A DNA stretch of 64,000 nt from positions 51,470,386-51,534,385 of the forward strand of contig OX359248.1 in NCBI GenBank assembly GCA_947179485.1, written 5' to 3'. The stretch comes from Allacma fusca (Eukaryota; Arthropoda; Collembola; Symphypleona; Sminthuridae). The notes under the pieces are model-generated. The model did not search any database, was not told the origin of the DNA, and was given only the letters and a program-made list of their open reading frames with translations. This document shows, in pieces, positions 12,901 to 27,900 of this stretch (the first letter of the stretch is position 1; each line of letters starts with the position of its first letter). The translations under genes were made by a program, and so were the position numbers.

Positions 12901-15900
12901 CAACAGCATTCTCTTCCATTTTGTGCTTGTGTATGTTTAAATTTAATGTTTATCAACAATTTCTTCTTTGACTAGGTTGCGGTGGACGACTGGTGGGAGC
13001 GTGGGGCCAACTGATGTTAGTTAGTTTTTTTTCTGCTCAGAATGATATACTGGTGCAATGTTAGTGATTTGTAGGGCACTATTTATGTGCAAGCTAGTAG
13101 TCCAAATATGACAGTTGATGCACTACTTTCAGGTCGCCAAACTATCCAAGACATTACCCTTCATCTGTACAATGTGTTTGGCATATTACTACAGAGCTGG
13201 GTTCCAAAGTCGAACTGAATGTTTGGGATTTGGATATTGAGCAGGCTGAAAATTGTTCTTACGATCATTTGAGGGTAATCTTTTCAATGACTACCAACTT
13301 TTCTAATCTCATTTTGTTTGTAAATTAGCTACTATTGTTTAATATTTTCAATACAGGTTTACGGTGGGGAAGATGCTAGTTCAGGTATAACATAAGTTTC
13401 TATTAAATGTTTATATATTTATGTGGTACGACAGTTTGTACCATAATGTTCTGAGACATAAGTCTCCCGGTAACGTTTACTATTTATGTTGGGCATGCTG
13501 CATTGCATTATCTTTTCCCTTTGCAGCTTTAATAACCGAACTGTGCCACAAAACAACAGATCGAGTTCAGGTTCAAAGTCATGGGAACAACATGTTTGTA
13601 GTATTCAATAGTGACTTCACTGTGTCTGGGAAAGGCTTCTACGGAACTTACAATCAAGTGCGAGGTGGCTGCGGCGGTCGTCTCATGGCGCCCCGAGGTG
13701 TGAACATTAATTTGCTAATTTCTGGAAAACTGTTTATTACTTTGAGATTTGAGTTGAAAATGAAGTTTTCCCCTCATTCAAATGTAAATCTGAACTACTA
13801 TCATCTAATTTCTCCTTCAGGTGTGATCAACTCTCCAAATTGGCCTGCCAATTATGATCATGATGATGATTGCGGTTGGCTCATAAGTGTCGATGTCAAT
13901 CATGTTGTCCAGTTTGAATTTACAGATTTTGAAGTCGAAAATCATATTAACTGTTCGTATGATCACGTGGCTGTAAGTTTTAAATTTGTTTTTAAATCAA
14001 GTGAAGTATCCGATGTGTTTGCAGAAATAACAGCAATATTAGACAAACTCGGGTTAAAAAGTTAAACCATGTAAAGGTCAGATAGTAATTCTTCTGCCTA
14101 AGAGCATTAGATTAACCGCAGTTCCATTTATTGACACTTTCAGGTGTACGACGGCCCATGGGAAAGTGCTCCCTTACTTTTAATGCATTGTGGGAACCAG
14201 TTGCCGGATCCACCAATGATTAAATCCACAGGAAATCAGATGTTTGTCAAGTTCAAAACTGATGGAAGCACTACCAAAAAGGGTTTCCGTGCGACATTTT
14301 CAACTGTGAGAACTCGGCTTTACATCACTTTTACAATTAAACATGTTCGACTCTGGAGAATAATTCGGAGCTTTTAACTTGATTAGTTGTGGGAACAGGA
14401 AAAGTTTTTTGTGTTTTGGAACTAATTTGAGAAACGACCCACTGTGAAATTTTACCAGATAGCTATCTACCTTTTAATTATTTTCAAAACAATCTATTCC
14501 CAGGCCTGCGGTGCAAGGTTGTCCAGACGCTGGGGAGAAATTTCTACAATTGGGCTCACTCGTTCTATTCTATCTCCCTCAACAAACTGCACTTGGTTTA
14601 TTTCCGGGAATTCTGAAGACCATGTCACTTTAACTTTTACATACATTGATATATACACATATCGACCGAACACTAATTCCAGTACCTGTGACACTACTTT
14701 TGTCGAGGTGCTAGATGGGGAAGATGAAGATGCACCTTCTTTAGGAAAGTTCTGTGCCGGAACAATTCCACCCGCACTAACGAGTAGAGGAAGTTCGCTT
14801 GTTGTAAAACTGTTCCAGAGAAATGGTGTTGGTCAAGGATTTAGAGCAACTTATGAAATTTCTGCATCAGGTTCAAAATTATTATTATTTTTAAATCTAA
14901 TATTTTTCTGCGCTTCAGTATAACCTGAGGACAAAAATAATATGCTACCAAATTATATTCAACAGTGTATAACTAATGGGTATCTAAATAAATGTAAATT
15001 GAATGAATCTATAGCTTGTGGAGGTACTTTGGTGGCTTTGGAAGGAAGCTTCACGTCACCTAATTATCCTGTAGGCTATCCAATGAATGCCGAATGTATT
15101 TGGAATGTCCAGTCTTCACCAGGTGAATCTATCATATACGCATGCATACTCATATGATTTCATGGAGTTCATTGGAATCAACATAGAAGCGTTTTTTTTG
15201 TGCATCTAATATGTCAGTATGGTATTTGAAAGAGGTTTGATAATGTAGTTTTATAATCAAGCAAAATGTTTCTGACTTGCTTTTGATATCCAATTCCCGT
15301 TTTACAACTTACCGAACACTGAGGTTTAGCTTTGTCCCAACGTTCGGTTGATAAACTTTTTCTTTCCAAAATCCTTGATATTTTGAAGTCTGTTTATGCC
15401 GCTTGCTCTTGATGTGCCGAGTCAATGCGAAAATTACAAAATGGCACGAGAAATCAGTAGGGAAAAGAATGGAAAATGAAGGTAGGTGAAAGTATGTAAC
15501 CACCGTTTGATCAACCATATAGGAAATAAAGTGTTGATATCCTTCCGTCAAATGGCCATTGAGTCCAGTGATTACTGTAATAACGACTTTGTGGAGATTC
15601 ACGAGGGCAGCTCAAGTGGAACACTACTGGGTCATTACTGTGGTGACAGCGTTCCAGGAAATGCAACTGCTGCTGAAAATATTTGGGTCTTATTCCGGTC
15701 AGATGGTGAGGGACAGGCAGCAGGATTTTGGGCTGATTATGCACTCCGTAAGTTGGACCCAGTAAAAGTGTATTTTGTGAGGATAAGTAGAGGAACTTGC
15801 AACAAGCCTTTTGATTTAGAGCATGGGAACGAGCTTAATGGATCCGATGGAGAGATTGCGTCACCACTCTGGCCAACGTCTGGATTTTATTCTGGAGATT

Positions 15901-18900
15901 TTTACTGGAGGGTGACTGTTGGTGAAAATATGGTCATTCGAGTAGCGTTTACTGAGTTTTCAATTGGAAGTGCCCCAACCACCCAATGCTACGATAGCAG
16001 GATTAGTTTCAAGGTATGTAACCAACCTAAGGTAGTGCAGTTAGGTTGGTAGGATTTGATTGTATCAATAATTCTTGTGACTAGATCCATGACGGGTACG
16101 ATGAGACAGCACCTACCATTTTAAATCAATGTGGCCAAACGGTACCAGAGCCAGTAACTTCCACTGGAAATGTTATTTACATTGCATACAAGAAACCAGT
16201 TTTGCATGGGTATGGAAGTTTTCATTTGCGTTGGTCGGAAATTAGTCCCCCTGAACTGCAAATCTTGGGTTCAACAAATATTACAGGTTTGTCTACTCGG
16301 GAAATTACAAAACCGACATAAACGTGTTTTTAAAACTACAGTGAAAGCACATAAATGGGTATGGATAGGTAAACGATTCTGTATCGTAAAACTTCCATGA
16401 TTCTCGAAAGTTGAAAGTCTGCATACAATCATCACTAAATTTATTTGAGAAAATACCAACTGAGGCGACTTTTTTGAACTTTAGGTTGCGGAGGAAATTT
16501 TACAATCGGTCCAAATAATAAGACAACTTTGCTTAGTCCGAACTACCCTAGTCCATATATCTCAAATATGAGGTGTGAGTGGTATATTTTCACCGACCAA
16601 CTTCACAGAGTTAAATTGAAAGTGGAAGATTTTGATGTGGAAAGTTCTGCAAGTTGTCGTTACGATAAAGTGGAATTTTATGACAGTACGTCCTTAAATC
16701 AAATTGCTTTCCCGTTTTCTTTTACGCCTGTCACATGTCTCAACTCCGGGTTTTTGATGCAGCCGCAGACTCAGGTGATGATTATGTCCTGAATAGTACC
16801 CAATGCCAAAGAACGCTTTCGGGCACGACGCTCGTTTCCAAGGGTCGGTCACTCAAGATAGTAATGGTCAGTGATGCTTCGCTAGAAAGGCCAGGATTCA
16901 ATTTCACTATCTCAACTGGTGATTTTCAATAGCTCCTTCACTTATTGTTAGCATGTATTTCATAGAAAACCATGGAAGTAAATGTGTAAGAATCTCTCTT
17001 ATCGCAGAATGTGGTGGTATCATACGAAGTATGAACGGAGAAGTGGGGCGTATCACGTCACCGAATTATGGACACGGCAACTATGACCATAGTATTTGCT
17101 TCTGGGTTCTTATTGTAAGGCCTGGAAGGACTATTAAAATTACCTTCAATGATATGAACATCTCTGCTCCACCTCAAGGTGGTTGCACGACGGACTATTT
17201 AGTCGTAAGCTGCATTAATATTTTGATACGTTTCTCAAAACATTTTTCCAATGCAGGAACAGTTCCTTCGTTGGAGAAACGTCTGTTCCGATTTGTAGAT
17301 GCTTTTAATTCTAAAAAAATTACAAAGATTGAATCTGCAACCCTTCATTTAGCTTCGTAATGGAGGACACCCAGATTCACCGCTTTTGGGGACAGGAAGA
17401 TATTGTGGTAATAACAAACCTCCAGACATGGAAACATCTTCTAATCGGCTATATGTAAAATTCCTTACTTTCAGCAGCGGTGGCAGGGTAAGTTATTAAT
17501 AGGGTATCGTAGATCTGCAACAAATATGATTGCGCTTTGGAAGCAACTACTTCTGCAACTAAGAAATATCTTGATGAGGAAGCTTTAATTTGCTTAAGCA
17601 TCGTTTCTCCTAGGGGTTTTCATTGACGTACAGTGAAATCTCTCAAAGATGTGGTGGTCAAATTATGTTAACGGAAGACGTTCGCGAATTCACATTTAAC
17701 TCACCTAATTTTAATTTGCCACCGCCTCCATACACGGAGTGCGAATGGGTCATCTCTGCTCCTCCTCATGATGCCGTTCAAATTGACTTCCTCCTTACTT
17801 TTGATCTGACAACGACGTTCGGGTAAAGCATGATTACAAACCTATTATGTACGTAGTAGTAGATGTAAAACCTAGGCATAATTTTGTGAGCGTGCAAGGT
17901 ACCATGACTATATTTTTCGTCACGTTTTCTTCCCATCAATATTATGCATGGTCATAGGGTTTTAATTTGTACCTTGGGCTATATAACCCTGCTCTGTAGC
18001 AAATAAAAACGTTGAATACATGACTGCAAAATTGTCCTGGACAGATGACGAAATAATTTTTATGACGCGCAACGAAAATATCAGAAAGCTTGACAGCTAA
18101 AATTTGCTTTGAATTGTTGGCATTGAGATGATGGATTTTTTTAGCAACTTCTATAGTAAGAACTGGGAACTAAAACAAGGGAAATAGTTTTCGGTACCCT
18201 ACACATCATAAAGTTATGCAATAAAACTTATGAGATGAAAAAAATCCATTAATGCGTGTTTACTCGTTACACTAGCTGTGAACGCTCAGGAGTGGAAATC
18301 CGAGATGGTGGAACTAGGCTGTCACCTCTGATTAATAAATTTTGTGGGAATATGCCCGGTACGCAGAAAAGCACCGGAAATCATCTTTATCTTCGATACT
18401 ACACGTCGGCACCAGAGCCACGAAATGGATTTAAAGCCAAGGCTTCCATTGGTAATCCTTGACATAGCCAAAAAGTAGTCTCTAGTGTGTAAAAAATAGT
18501 AACAACTTCACTGAGGCATAAATGAAAGAAGAAAACTTTGTTTTTGACGAGACCCAACTGGTTGCCAACTGAGTGGACTGCAGTAGGGATTAAATACCTA
18601 AAGAATGGCTGGGTGTGAGTAGTTATAACTTTTTCTATTTCCAGCTCGCTGTGGTGGAACAGTAGTTGGATGGATGGGAACAATCACCTCCCCTGGCTAC
18701 CCCGCGTCATATGACATTAATTTAAGTTGCCTCTGGACGATAAAAGGTCCCGAAGGCTCTTACCTCATCCTCGATTTTATTGATTTGGACCTAAACTCCG
18801 GTCGTAATAACTGCAGTCAAGATAGCGTTCTCATCACAGAGCAGAACATTACAGGTGAAGGGCTCTTCAAGCTTGAAATTGATGAGTGGGCAAAAAATTG

Positions 18901-21900
18901 CCAATCTCTTCCAGAGCTAATTTTTTTGTATCGATTCCCTTCCATATCCTGGCATTTGTCAACCAGCACTTACAGTATCTTAATTTTTTTCTGTTTCTAA
19001 TACTCAATAGCTTGATTTTTTATTACACTCCCTGTCTCTAACTTTTTCTCAATGCTGCGCTGCGTTATATCTTATTCTTTTCTTACACTAGTTATGTACA
19101 TATGCGGGTATTCGGTGCGTATAACGTTATAATAATTGTTTCATCTTGGGGTACACATTTCCATATATATTATGATTGTCGAAACTTGCATCCTATTGCC
19201 TACACATGGCTGAAATTTCTTCCGTGGCGAGGATCTTGTATTGTCAGTAAAAATCTAGCATGTTATTTTCGTAGGAAAATGAAATTAGGTTACGATTCGT
19301 AACCTAATTTCATTTCCCTTCGTAACTTACGAAGGGAAAATTGGGAAACATACAGTGTATTAATGTTAGGTATCATCATTGCGTTTTTCATAATTACAGA
19401 AATAGCGGAGCCAAGAAATTGGACCGTGTGCGGTAACAGCGAAGGTACTCGCCCTTCCAGGGTGGAAACAGGAATGAACCAGGTATGAAACAATTACTCG
19501 GATGCATCCACTGATCAAGTAGTATTGTAGCGTGTATATCTATTTTTAATCCCACACTATACATAGGTTCATGTGCTGTTTACAACCGACGGAACTTCCG
19601 ATGGAACGTCTAAAGGCTTCAGCCTGCGATTCAGAGCATCGTTGGAGCGTACATAATTTAAACCTTTCAACATTTTGTTGTTCAGATATAAAATCAACAT
19701 AGAAATATTTTTATGAAATTTCAGAATTTGTAATTACATAAATTCTGTGTAACTGCCGAAAATAGGATGTAATTTAATTTTTTTTCCGTAGGATGCGGCG
19801 GGTATTTAACCGCGCCTTCTGGTTTCATTCAGGTGAGTTGAAGCGTCCAATTTGTAGCTTACAAAAGTAGAGTACATTTTTGGGAAATTCGAGGTAATGG
19901 ATTAAATAAATTACTTCCAGTCGCCGGGTTACCCACGAAGCTACTCCCATTACAGGTATTGTTCTTGGCACATAAGAGCTCCAGCTGGCAGACGGATTCG
20001 GTTAGAATTTCTGGACTTTGACTTGGAGGAACGCCTCCGAACTGCTACTTACACCCATTGCTATGATTACGTTTATGTAAGTTGACCACGGAGTCCTAGA
20101 GATGTGATTAGCAATGTGTGTATGCTCATTACACTTAAAACAATTTAGATAACTCAAGGTCAAGATTCTTACTACGCAAGGAATCGTCCAGAGAATAGTT
20201 TATACAATGGAAGTTTATGTGGCTCTGACCGACCTGCTCCTGTAGAAACTACTGGAGAATATATGCACATACTATTTAGAAGCGATAGCTCTGTGGCACA
20301 TAGAGGATTTAAAGCAAAATACTCAACCGACTTGCCAACGTGTAAGTTCACAATAGAATCATTCTTTTTATTTCTGTATTCTCAGATTAAAATCGACGTT
20401 CCGTCATTGCAATGTGAAACATAGAAATCGTGGTAGACTTTTTTGAATTTTTTGTAATGTATAAAATTCTGTAAAATGTATAAATTTGTTGAATGTTTTG
20501 AATATGTAGTGTGTGGAGGAACCGTACCTGAAGACGACAATTTCGGCTCGGTTGCTTCACCCAACACCACCACGGGGACTCCGAATACTACTACATCCGT
20601 TTACTGTGTTTGGAATAAAAACGGTGGAAATGATAACACTACCACTATCGTGACAATAAATCGGCTGTATATTCCTCAGCCAGGGCAATCGGATACTGCT
20701 CCTGTAGTAACATGCAGTACTGGTGGTTCTCTGAGTGCTACACCTCAAGGTTCTTGGTGGGACGGGTGGAAACTTTACTGTGGTAGTATAACCAATAAAA
20801 AGATATACTTGCCTGGAAATGCCTTCAATATCATTTACAAGGTACTTAATACTCTCAAACAGAATTTCTAAGCAACTCTTAATTGGTAGTTAATGAGTTC
20901 TGAAATTTTCTCTTTCAGTTGGCACTAATGAACATTTAAATGATTTCTCACTTTCCAGGCTGCTAATCCCCTTGCATACTTCAATGTAACGTATAAAGTA
21001 TCTCCGTGTGGTGGAACTTTATATTATCCCGGTAACATCACTAGTCCGAATTTCCCCAGCACTTACGAAACCAATACAGAATGCATTTGGTTACTGGAAT
21101 TCGGATGGAACAGTCAAATCAGACTTGTGTTCACTGATATTGACTTAGATGACTCTCGGGACTCGGATGGCGGTTGTGACAAAGACTATGTACTCGTCAG
21201 AAATGGGCAATATCCAACGTCCCCGTTATTGGGCAAGTACTGTGGTACTAATTTACCCAACAATATAACCTCAATGTCACGTTTCCTCTTTGTCGAGTTC
21301 CACTCGGATGAAAACAGCAATGGTAACCGAAGGGGCTTCCGCATTGTCACTGAAGATGTTCCCAGAGGTAGCGTATGTTTTTCGTTATGCTGGTGCAGTG
21401 TAGTTATGATGTAATAATTTCATATTAGTCTATTACGTAAATATGTATGTTTGCGGTTTTATGAATATACGAATGAATTGCGAAATTTTCTTACCAAATA
21501 TACGATATTTGTAAGTATGGTGATAAACATGCCCATTTTTTAAAATTTTAAATAATAGGGTGTGGAGGTGTTGTGCATGCTAAGCGGGGTAATATATTTT
21601 CTCCTCGTGTATCTACAACTTACCGTCCAGGGGAACCCAGTAGTAGTAGGAGATACCCTCACAATACAGAATGTGAATGGATAATAGAAACCATTCCTGG
21701 GTATGAACTCAGACTACTATTCACCAATCGTTTTGATATTGAGATTAGTGCTAATTGCAGCAACGACTACGTTGAGGTAAGATTTCGCAGAATTCCATAG
21801 GAATTTAGTTTCCTGTCTTCTATTGTCGTGATTCCAAGTAACTTCATTGTTCCCTATACAATAGTCATTATTTATGCAACTGTAGATATCTGTGGAAGTG

Positions 21901-24900
21901 AAAGGAGTCTGGACATCCGTCGGGAAATACTGTGGAAAGCAAATCCCGGCTTCTATCAACGCAACAAGTACAAGAGCCAAAGTCCTGTTCCACACTAATG
22001 AAGCCATAAATGCGGAAGGATTTGCTGTACGAAATAACTTTTTTTACTCTATGATGACACTTATCTTTAATATCAGCAGAAAAGAGGGAAGTAGTTGCTA
22101 AAAAGACTGCGATTCCGCATCGTCAATTTTTTTTGTTATCCTTTTTCAATAGCTTACCTGGTTTTCTGTGTGTGGAGGATTATACACAGACCCTACTGGA
22201 GAAATAAGATCAGCCACCTACGATAGGGACAGCAGTCTTAGTTCTTTCCATTACTGGACCTTCCGAGGATGGGAGAATATATGGGAAACTCAAAAATGCG
22301 ATTATATAATTCAGGGTAGCTCTGATTCGGACTATGTGGTTGGGGAATTTCTTGAACCGTTCCATGTTTCGCGTAAGTTTAGCTTTCAAAACTGTTGTCA
22401 TTAGTATTGATTGTAAGTATTAATTTGCTTAGGAACATTTTTTCCTCCATGTTGTTACAGCTATTGCTAATGCTTATGGTGTTGACTTATCCGATACATC
22501 CATTCGTTGCCCAATTGTAAATGTAAGTGTTTGGGACGGAAACGACACTTCTTTGACTCCATCAAGACCCCGAAGAAGTGGGGGTGTTTTTTGCGGTAAT
22601 AAAATAAGTCAGAGCGAATATAGCCCTATGTACATACATTTAACTACTATTTCTGTTCACCGTTCTACATAAAAATTTCAATTAAAAACCATTTTTGGAT
22701 AAAAAAGGAGAGACAGTTCCGCCAGCATTTATTGCAACTGGGGCGGCCGTTATTTCTTATAACTATCGGGCTGCCTTTGAGAATTATGGGTTCCGGTTGA
22801 AGTACAGTATTTATCGTAAGTTTCACTATTTTTATTTCGAATATTTATTTTTTTCAGCTTAAAAGGACTACAGTAGTCTCATTTTTTTGCATTTTTTATT
22901 CATTGTAGAATGCGGAGGTCTGATCACGGAACCTACAACAATTTCTTCCCCAGGACATCCCTACACTTCCGCACCAAACATGAACTGTACGTGGGTTGTC
23001 AAGGCACCCCGGAATAAAGTTCCAAGAATCAAGTAATTTTTTTCAATTTCATCCGCATGTTTAGGAAATTACTGTTTTGCACAACAAATTTAAGCAGTCG
23101 AGCGGATCCATAAACATTATGTACTGTAAAACCTGCATCTTTTGTCGGCATAGCATTTTCCGCTTAATTTAACAACCCCAAAATCATCATTTTATGCAAT
23201 TAGTTATCAATCAACACAGCTCAGCATACGTTTGAAAATACGAGAACAAAGATTTAAATTCATTATCCTTTTTTAATTTTGTAATCACGTTTCTTGAACT
23301 TGGATTATAAACACTGTTTGAATAATAATGTTCTATCCCGTCCTGAAAAAAGGTAGTGATGGGATATTTCATTATGCATGTTCCACGGTCAATAACGGAG
23401 CTGTATTTTAAGTATCTCTACAGAACCTGCCAAACTTGCTGCTATGTAATAAAAATCAATAAGCTTGCGCCTGTTCTAATTATTCTAGTACACTTTTAAC
23501 ATGAGATTTTCACTGCTCTGCTAATGAACTGACAAGCATTCTGCATTTGGTGTAACTGTTGGATTTTCGAATTTCCTTCAATACTGGCTTAAACACGTCC
23601 TGAAGTGATATATGCCACCTCAAAAATGCGGCATTGATTTTAAAATCTCAAACAAAATTCTCGTAAATTTGACAGGAAATTCAAAAATCAAAATTTTAGA
23701 TGGGCGTTAACATGACTATTTCTAAAATTATTGTTCGTGTAACCCTAGACTCGTAGACATTCAAAAATTTCAATTTTATAACAACGTTTTACAGTGGCTT
23801 GAATTCATGTCAAATCAAAATTTTCATTTCGGATTTGAGCAAACCGTTTTGAAGAAACTTCGAGAGTTACACCAAAAGTACAATGCGACTGAGTAGATTT
23901 TTCCAGGAAGTAAGGTTACATTACTGTTACGTCTTCACCCCTTATTAGTTCAATTACTAGTTCAGTTACTTAACTGATTTTCCTTTGACGATTTAATCCT
24001 TCAACATGTTTGGTAGAGTTAGCAATTCAGTATTATTGATGTGATGACGGGCATGTAACTTCAATTTTGATTGAATTGATAATTAATATAGCTACTATTA
24101 CTCAATTGGCGGTACCATTTGCCTGTTTTTGAATTTAAAAAACTTTAATTTACGTTCCTCTCCCAGTTCTGTTTTTGAGAATTTAAGAAAACCCAGCCGG
24201 TACTACATTGATGAATGTTCTCGTCTAGCGCTGAAGTGATTTGTGGTCTCTCTGGATGTTTTTCCCTGTTCCTTTTCCACTCTCTCCCTAGACATTAATG
24301 GACGGGGAAACTCCTGCAAGGAAACCTTTTATGTGATTGTAGTTTGTAACATTACAACGAGTCTTTGTGACAGGATTTATGAAAGAGCATTTTTTTTTTA
24401 ATTCCTTAGAATGGAAAGGCTGGAGCTTGAGTTGCATCCTGATTGTAACTACGATGGTGTTTACGTCTATGAAGGACCTCTTATTAATAGTAGCAAAAAA
24501 TTAGCATCTTACTGTGGGAACTTGACGAGTGATGTGCGGCGACTAAGTTCTAAGACTGATTCCATGACCCTGCAGTTCGTCACCGATTACACCATTCAAC
24601 ACTCAGGCTTTGCTGCTTCCATTGACTTCACCTTAGGTAATGGATTTCATTTATCATTAGAAGAGCTTTGGTTCCACATCATCTTTCCACCAAGAATTGC
24701 AATAAGGTACTCTCCTCAATCGCCTTCATGCTTATATTTCTCTCGGATGAAGTTTATAAAGACGTTAGTTTCACCGTACAGGAATATACACTCAGGATCT
24801 ATGTATGTGCTTGGATATGGAAGTCATTTATTCGTAGCATGCAGCTTTTTTTACATGAACGTAAACACTGGACTTCTCTTTGCGTTGATGTTTTCCTGAT

Positions 24901-27900
24901 TCGGCGATTTTAAGATGCTTTTTATACCATTTTATATGCACCAGGCAGTAGTGTTTCATACAGTGATTGTTATTCGAATTTCCAGTGCTATATCATTTAT
25001 GCAAACGGCATTACAATAATAATTCTGCACAATTTGCATGCATATTTGCACCTGCTAGTTCATAAGTACTAAACGTACATACTTGTCCAAGTGTAACTTA
25101 ATATTCTCATGTCAAGCTGTGGTTCTAGTAATTGTGGGAATTAAGTTAGAATACGATCCTCATATCTTGCTGGTAATGAATTCCGTTTCTTCAGTATTTA
25201 GGCTGATGTGAGTGTGAAATATTGATAACGTTTTATAGATGTAAGTACTTACTTGTTTATATCGTCGTTTGGTATTATAGAAGGATAAAACATGTCGATG
25301 AAAATTACAGGAGCAATAAATCACTAAAAATACCTTCGCATTTTCTCTGGAAATAATTCACTGATGGAGATTATCTGATAAATTAGAGCAGAGCAATAGT
25401 ACAAAAAAATCATTGGCTACATTGATCCGAAAGTACTTGCAATTGAAGGTTTAGAAACTGAACAAGCGAGTAAAAAGGGCAGAATGGTTCGTTCGAACTT
25501 GCACGTGTTCGTTTTCATAGTACATAATAATTAAGTAGAAATTCAAAGTATTTTACGGTGGGAATATTCTACTCTCAGTAATTACTTTATTCATTATGAA
25601 GTTCCTGCAACAGGAGGTACTCATTCTATCATGTTCAGATCGTATGCATGAGATAAAGCCTAGAACTGAATTATCTAGATATTAGAAGGGAATTGATAAA
25701 AATTCAGCGCACAAATATTAACCTTGTATGTACCTTACCTATGTATAATATTTATATCCAAACTCAAGTTTAGTGGCTGTAAGATAAAACAACCTGTGAT
25801 AATTTTCAGATCAAAATAATTGCAGATAATAATTATATATTTATAACATTTTTAGGAATGATTGCAAAAGTACAATATATTTAACTATATAGGAAGTTTG
25901 CCTGTGTTCGTGTTTTATTGTGATGCGAACGTATTCAACTGTTGTATTAAAATTTACTGTTATTTTTGATTTCTTCACCAGGTTATGTTCGTGGAATGTA
26001 AATGTCTTTCTGTTGTTTCAGGCCCTCAACAAAATTGTGGTGGTACTATTAATCTAACTGCAAATGGAGTATCGCAGAACCTGCGAAGCCCTGATGGAAA
26101 CAGCGACGGAAAATACGATAGTGGTTTGCAGTGCGACTGGATAGTCATAGGTTTAGATTACCAAATGATTGAACTATCATTTTCATCTTTCACTCTTGAA
26201 GGGACCAGAAGTGACAGGGGAATAGTGGACGCAAATGATCCTTGTCCATATGATTATGTCGAGGTAACAGTGTCTTTTGTATCATGTGGAGGAAAAGAGA
26301 TGATGACAATCCTCACGCTATCATTTACAATTGTGAAGGTACGAGATGGACCTGGACCATACAGTGAAAGCTTGGGAAAGTTCTGCTCCAATGCGATCCC
26401 GCCCAGATTGTCATCAGCAACAAATTTTATGTGGATAACGTTCGTGTCAGATGGATCTTACAATTTTCCAGGCTTTCGAGCTACAGTCACCAGCCGACCT
26501 TGTAAGTGATTTCATTTGTAAATTCCCCTCACAAGCCATCGTTTCCGTGTTTGAATGACAAGAGTGTTTTCTTGCTTTTTGTATGTATCTACATAAAATA
26601 AGTGGTTGGGAAGTAGCTTGTCTCTTGTCTCGAGAAGTTTATGAAGCGGTGAAAGCATTAAAATAATGTTCAGTGGTCTTTCTTTTCTCTGGATTTGCTC
26701 AGCTGTAAAATTTATGTTTGTAAGATCCCAGTCTAATGCACAAGCAGCAGTTTATGTCTTGTTTATCCCAGATATAGTACAGATACTTATCATTTTTTGT
26801 CGAGCTCTGTACGTATGTACATTGTGTACGCAAGTGGGAGTAAATGTGTGAGTTTCCAGGGTAAAACACAGAAGGTTTATAAGGAACTGAAATATGGAAG
26901 GAGTATTTATTTTGCGTTAAGAAACGTGTATATACATACATACGTAAGGATAAAAGGTACGTACTAGCAAGTTGATACTTCCGTGTGAGAAATTCCTGTT
27001 TTTCCCCACATCAATCAGTTGTCAGCTGACTTGCTTAAAGCTCCAGAGATTGTCATCATCAATCTAATACTCATGTGTAAATACATCAAGTTCATTTATG
27101 CCTAGTGGAGGTGAAGGTCCAAGTATATAATTACGTACAAACATTCTCTCCTGTAATACGTATAACATGAACAAGTCTTGTAGGATGAATCTATGTACAT
27201 AAACGAAAGATACTATATTTATAATACATTTTTTCTCAACTTTTTATCCTATATACATTTTCATAGATTCTGTCCCTGAACGGGACTTCCTTTCCATGGC
27301 ATATCCGCTTAGAAAGAAAGTTCTTTTGGGTGCTCCTATAGCACAGAAATCTTACTGGAAAAAATCTGGTGGTAGGGATGTAACTTATATTGACTGTACA
27401 GATAGGAAGTGATGGTGACAGTGACAAGTACCACATGCGAGTGTATCTTGTCTTCAATATTACATATCTTTTTTATGTACAATTTTAATCTCATTATACG
27501 AAAAGCTTGCACAATGCTTGGCACAATGGAAGTTCCTTTATTTTCATACTGCAATAACTCCGGTACTGTTTAACTAACGAGTAGGAACTAGTGAAACGTG
27601 ATGATATAAAATCAGGATGTGAGAACATGTTCATGTGATGTATAAATTAAGTAGAAAAATCTTTTGAATCCTTGTGTTGAATATGCTGTATTATAGTTTA
27701 ATTCACTATCTGAGCTTAAGTAAAATCCAAATTACGTGTGGTTTTACTCGCGGATTTTGTGGGGGAAGTTGCTTTCTAAAATACTTTGAATATACCGTTT
27801 CTTTCATTGTCTTGTCATATATGTTTTTATGAAATTTCCGGGAATACTTTGTCATGTTGTAGTTGTGTTAGGTTTAATGTAGACAGGAATTTTTATGTAA

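Noticed and set aside
15511-15744. Minus-strand ORF across CUB12
   Set aside because: It is a shadow of the coding exon. It has no family features, and the plus strand gives a clear CUB.
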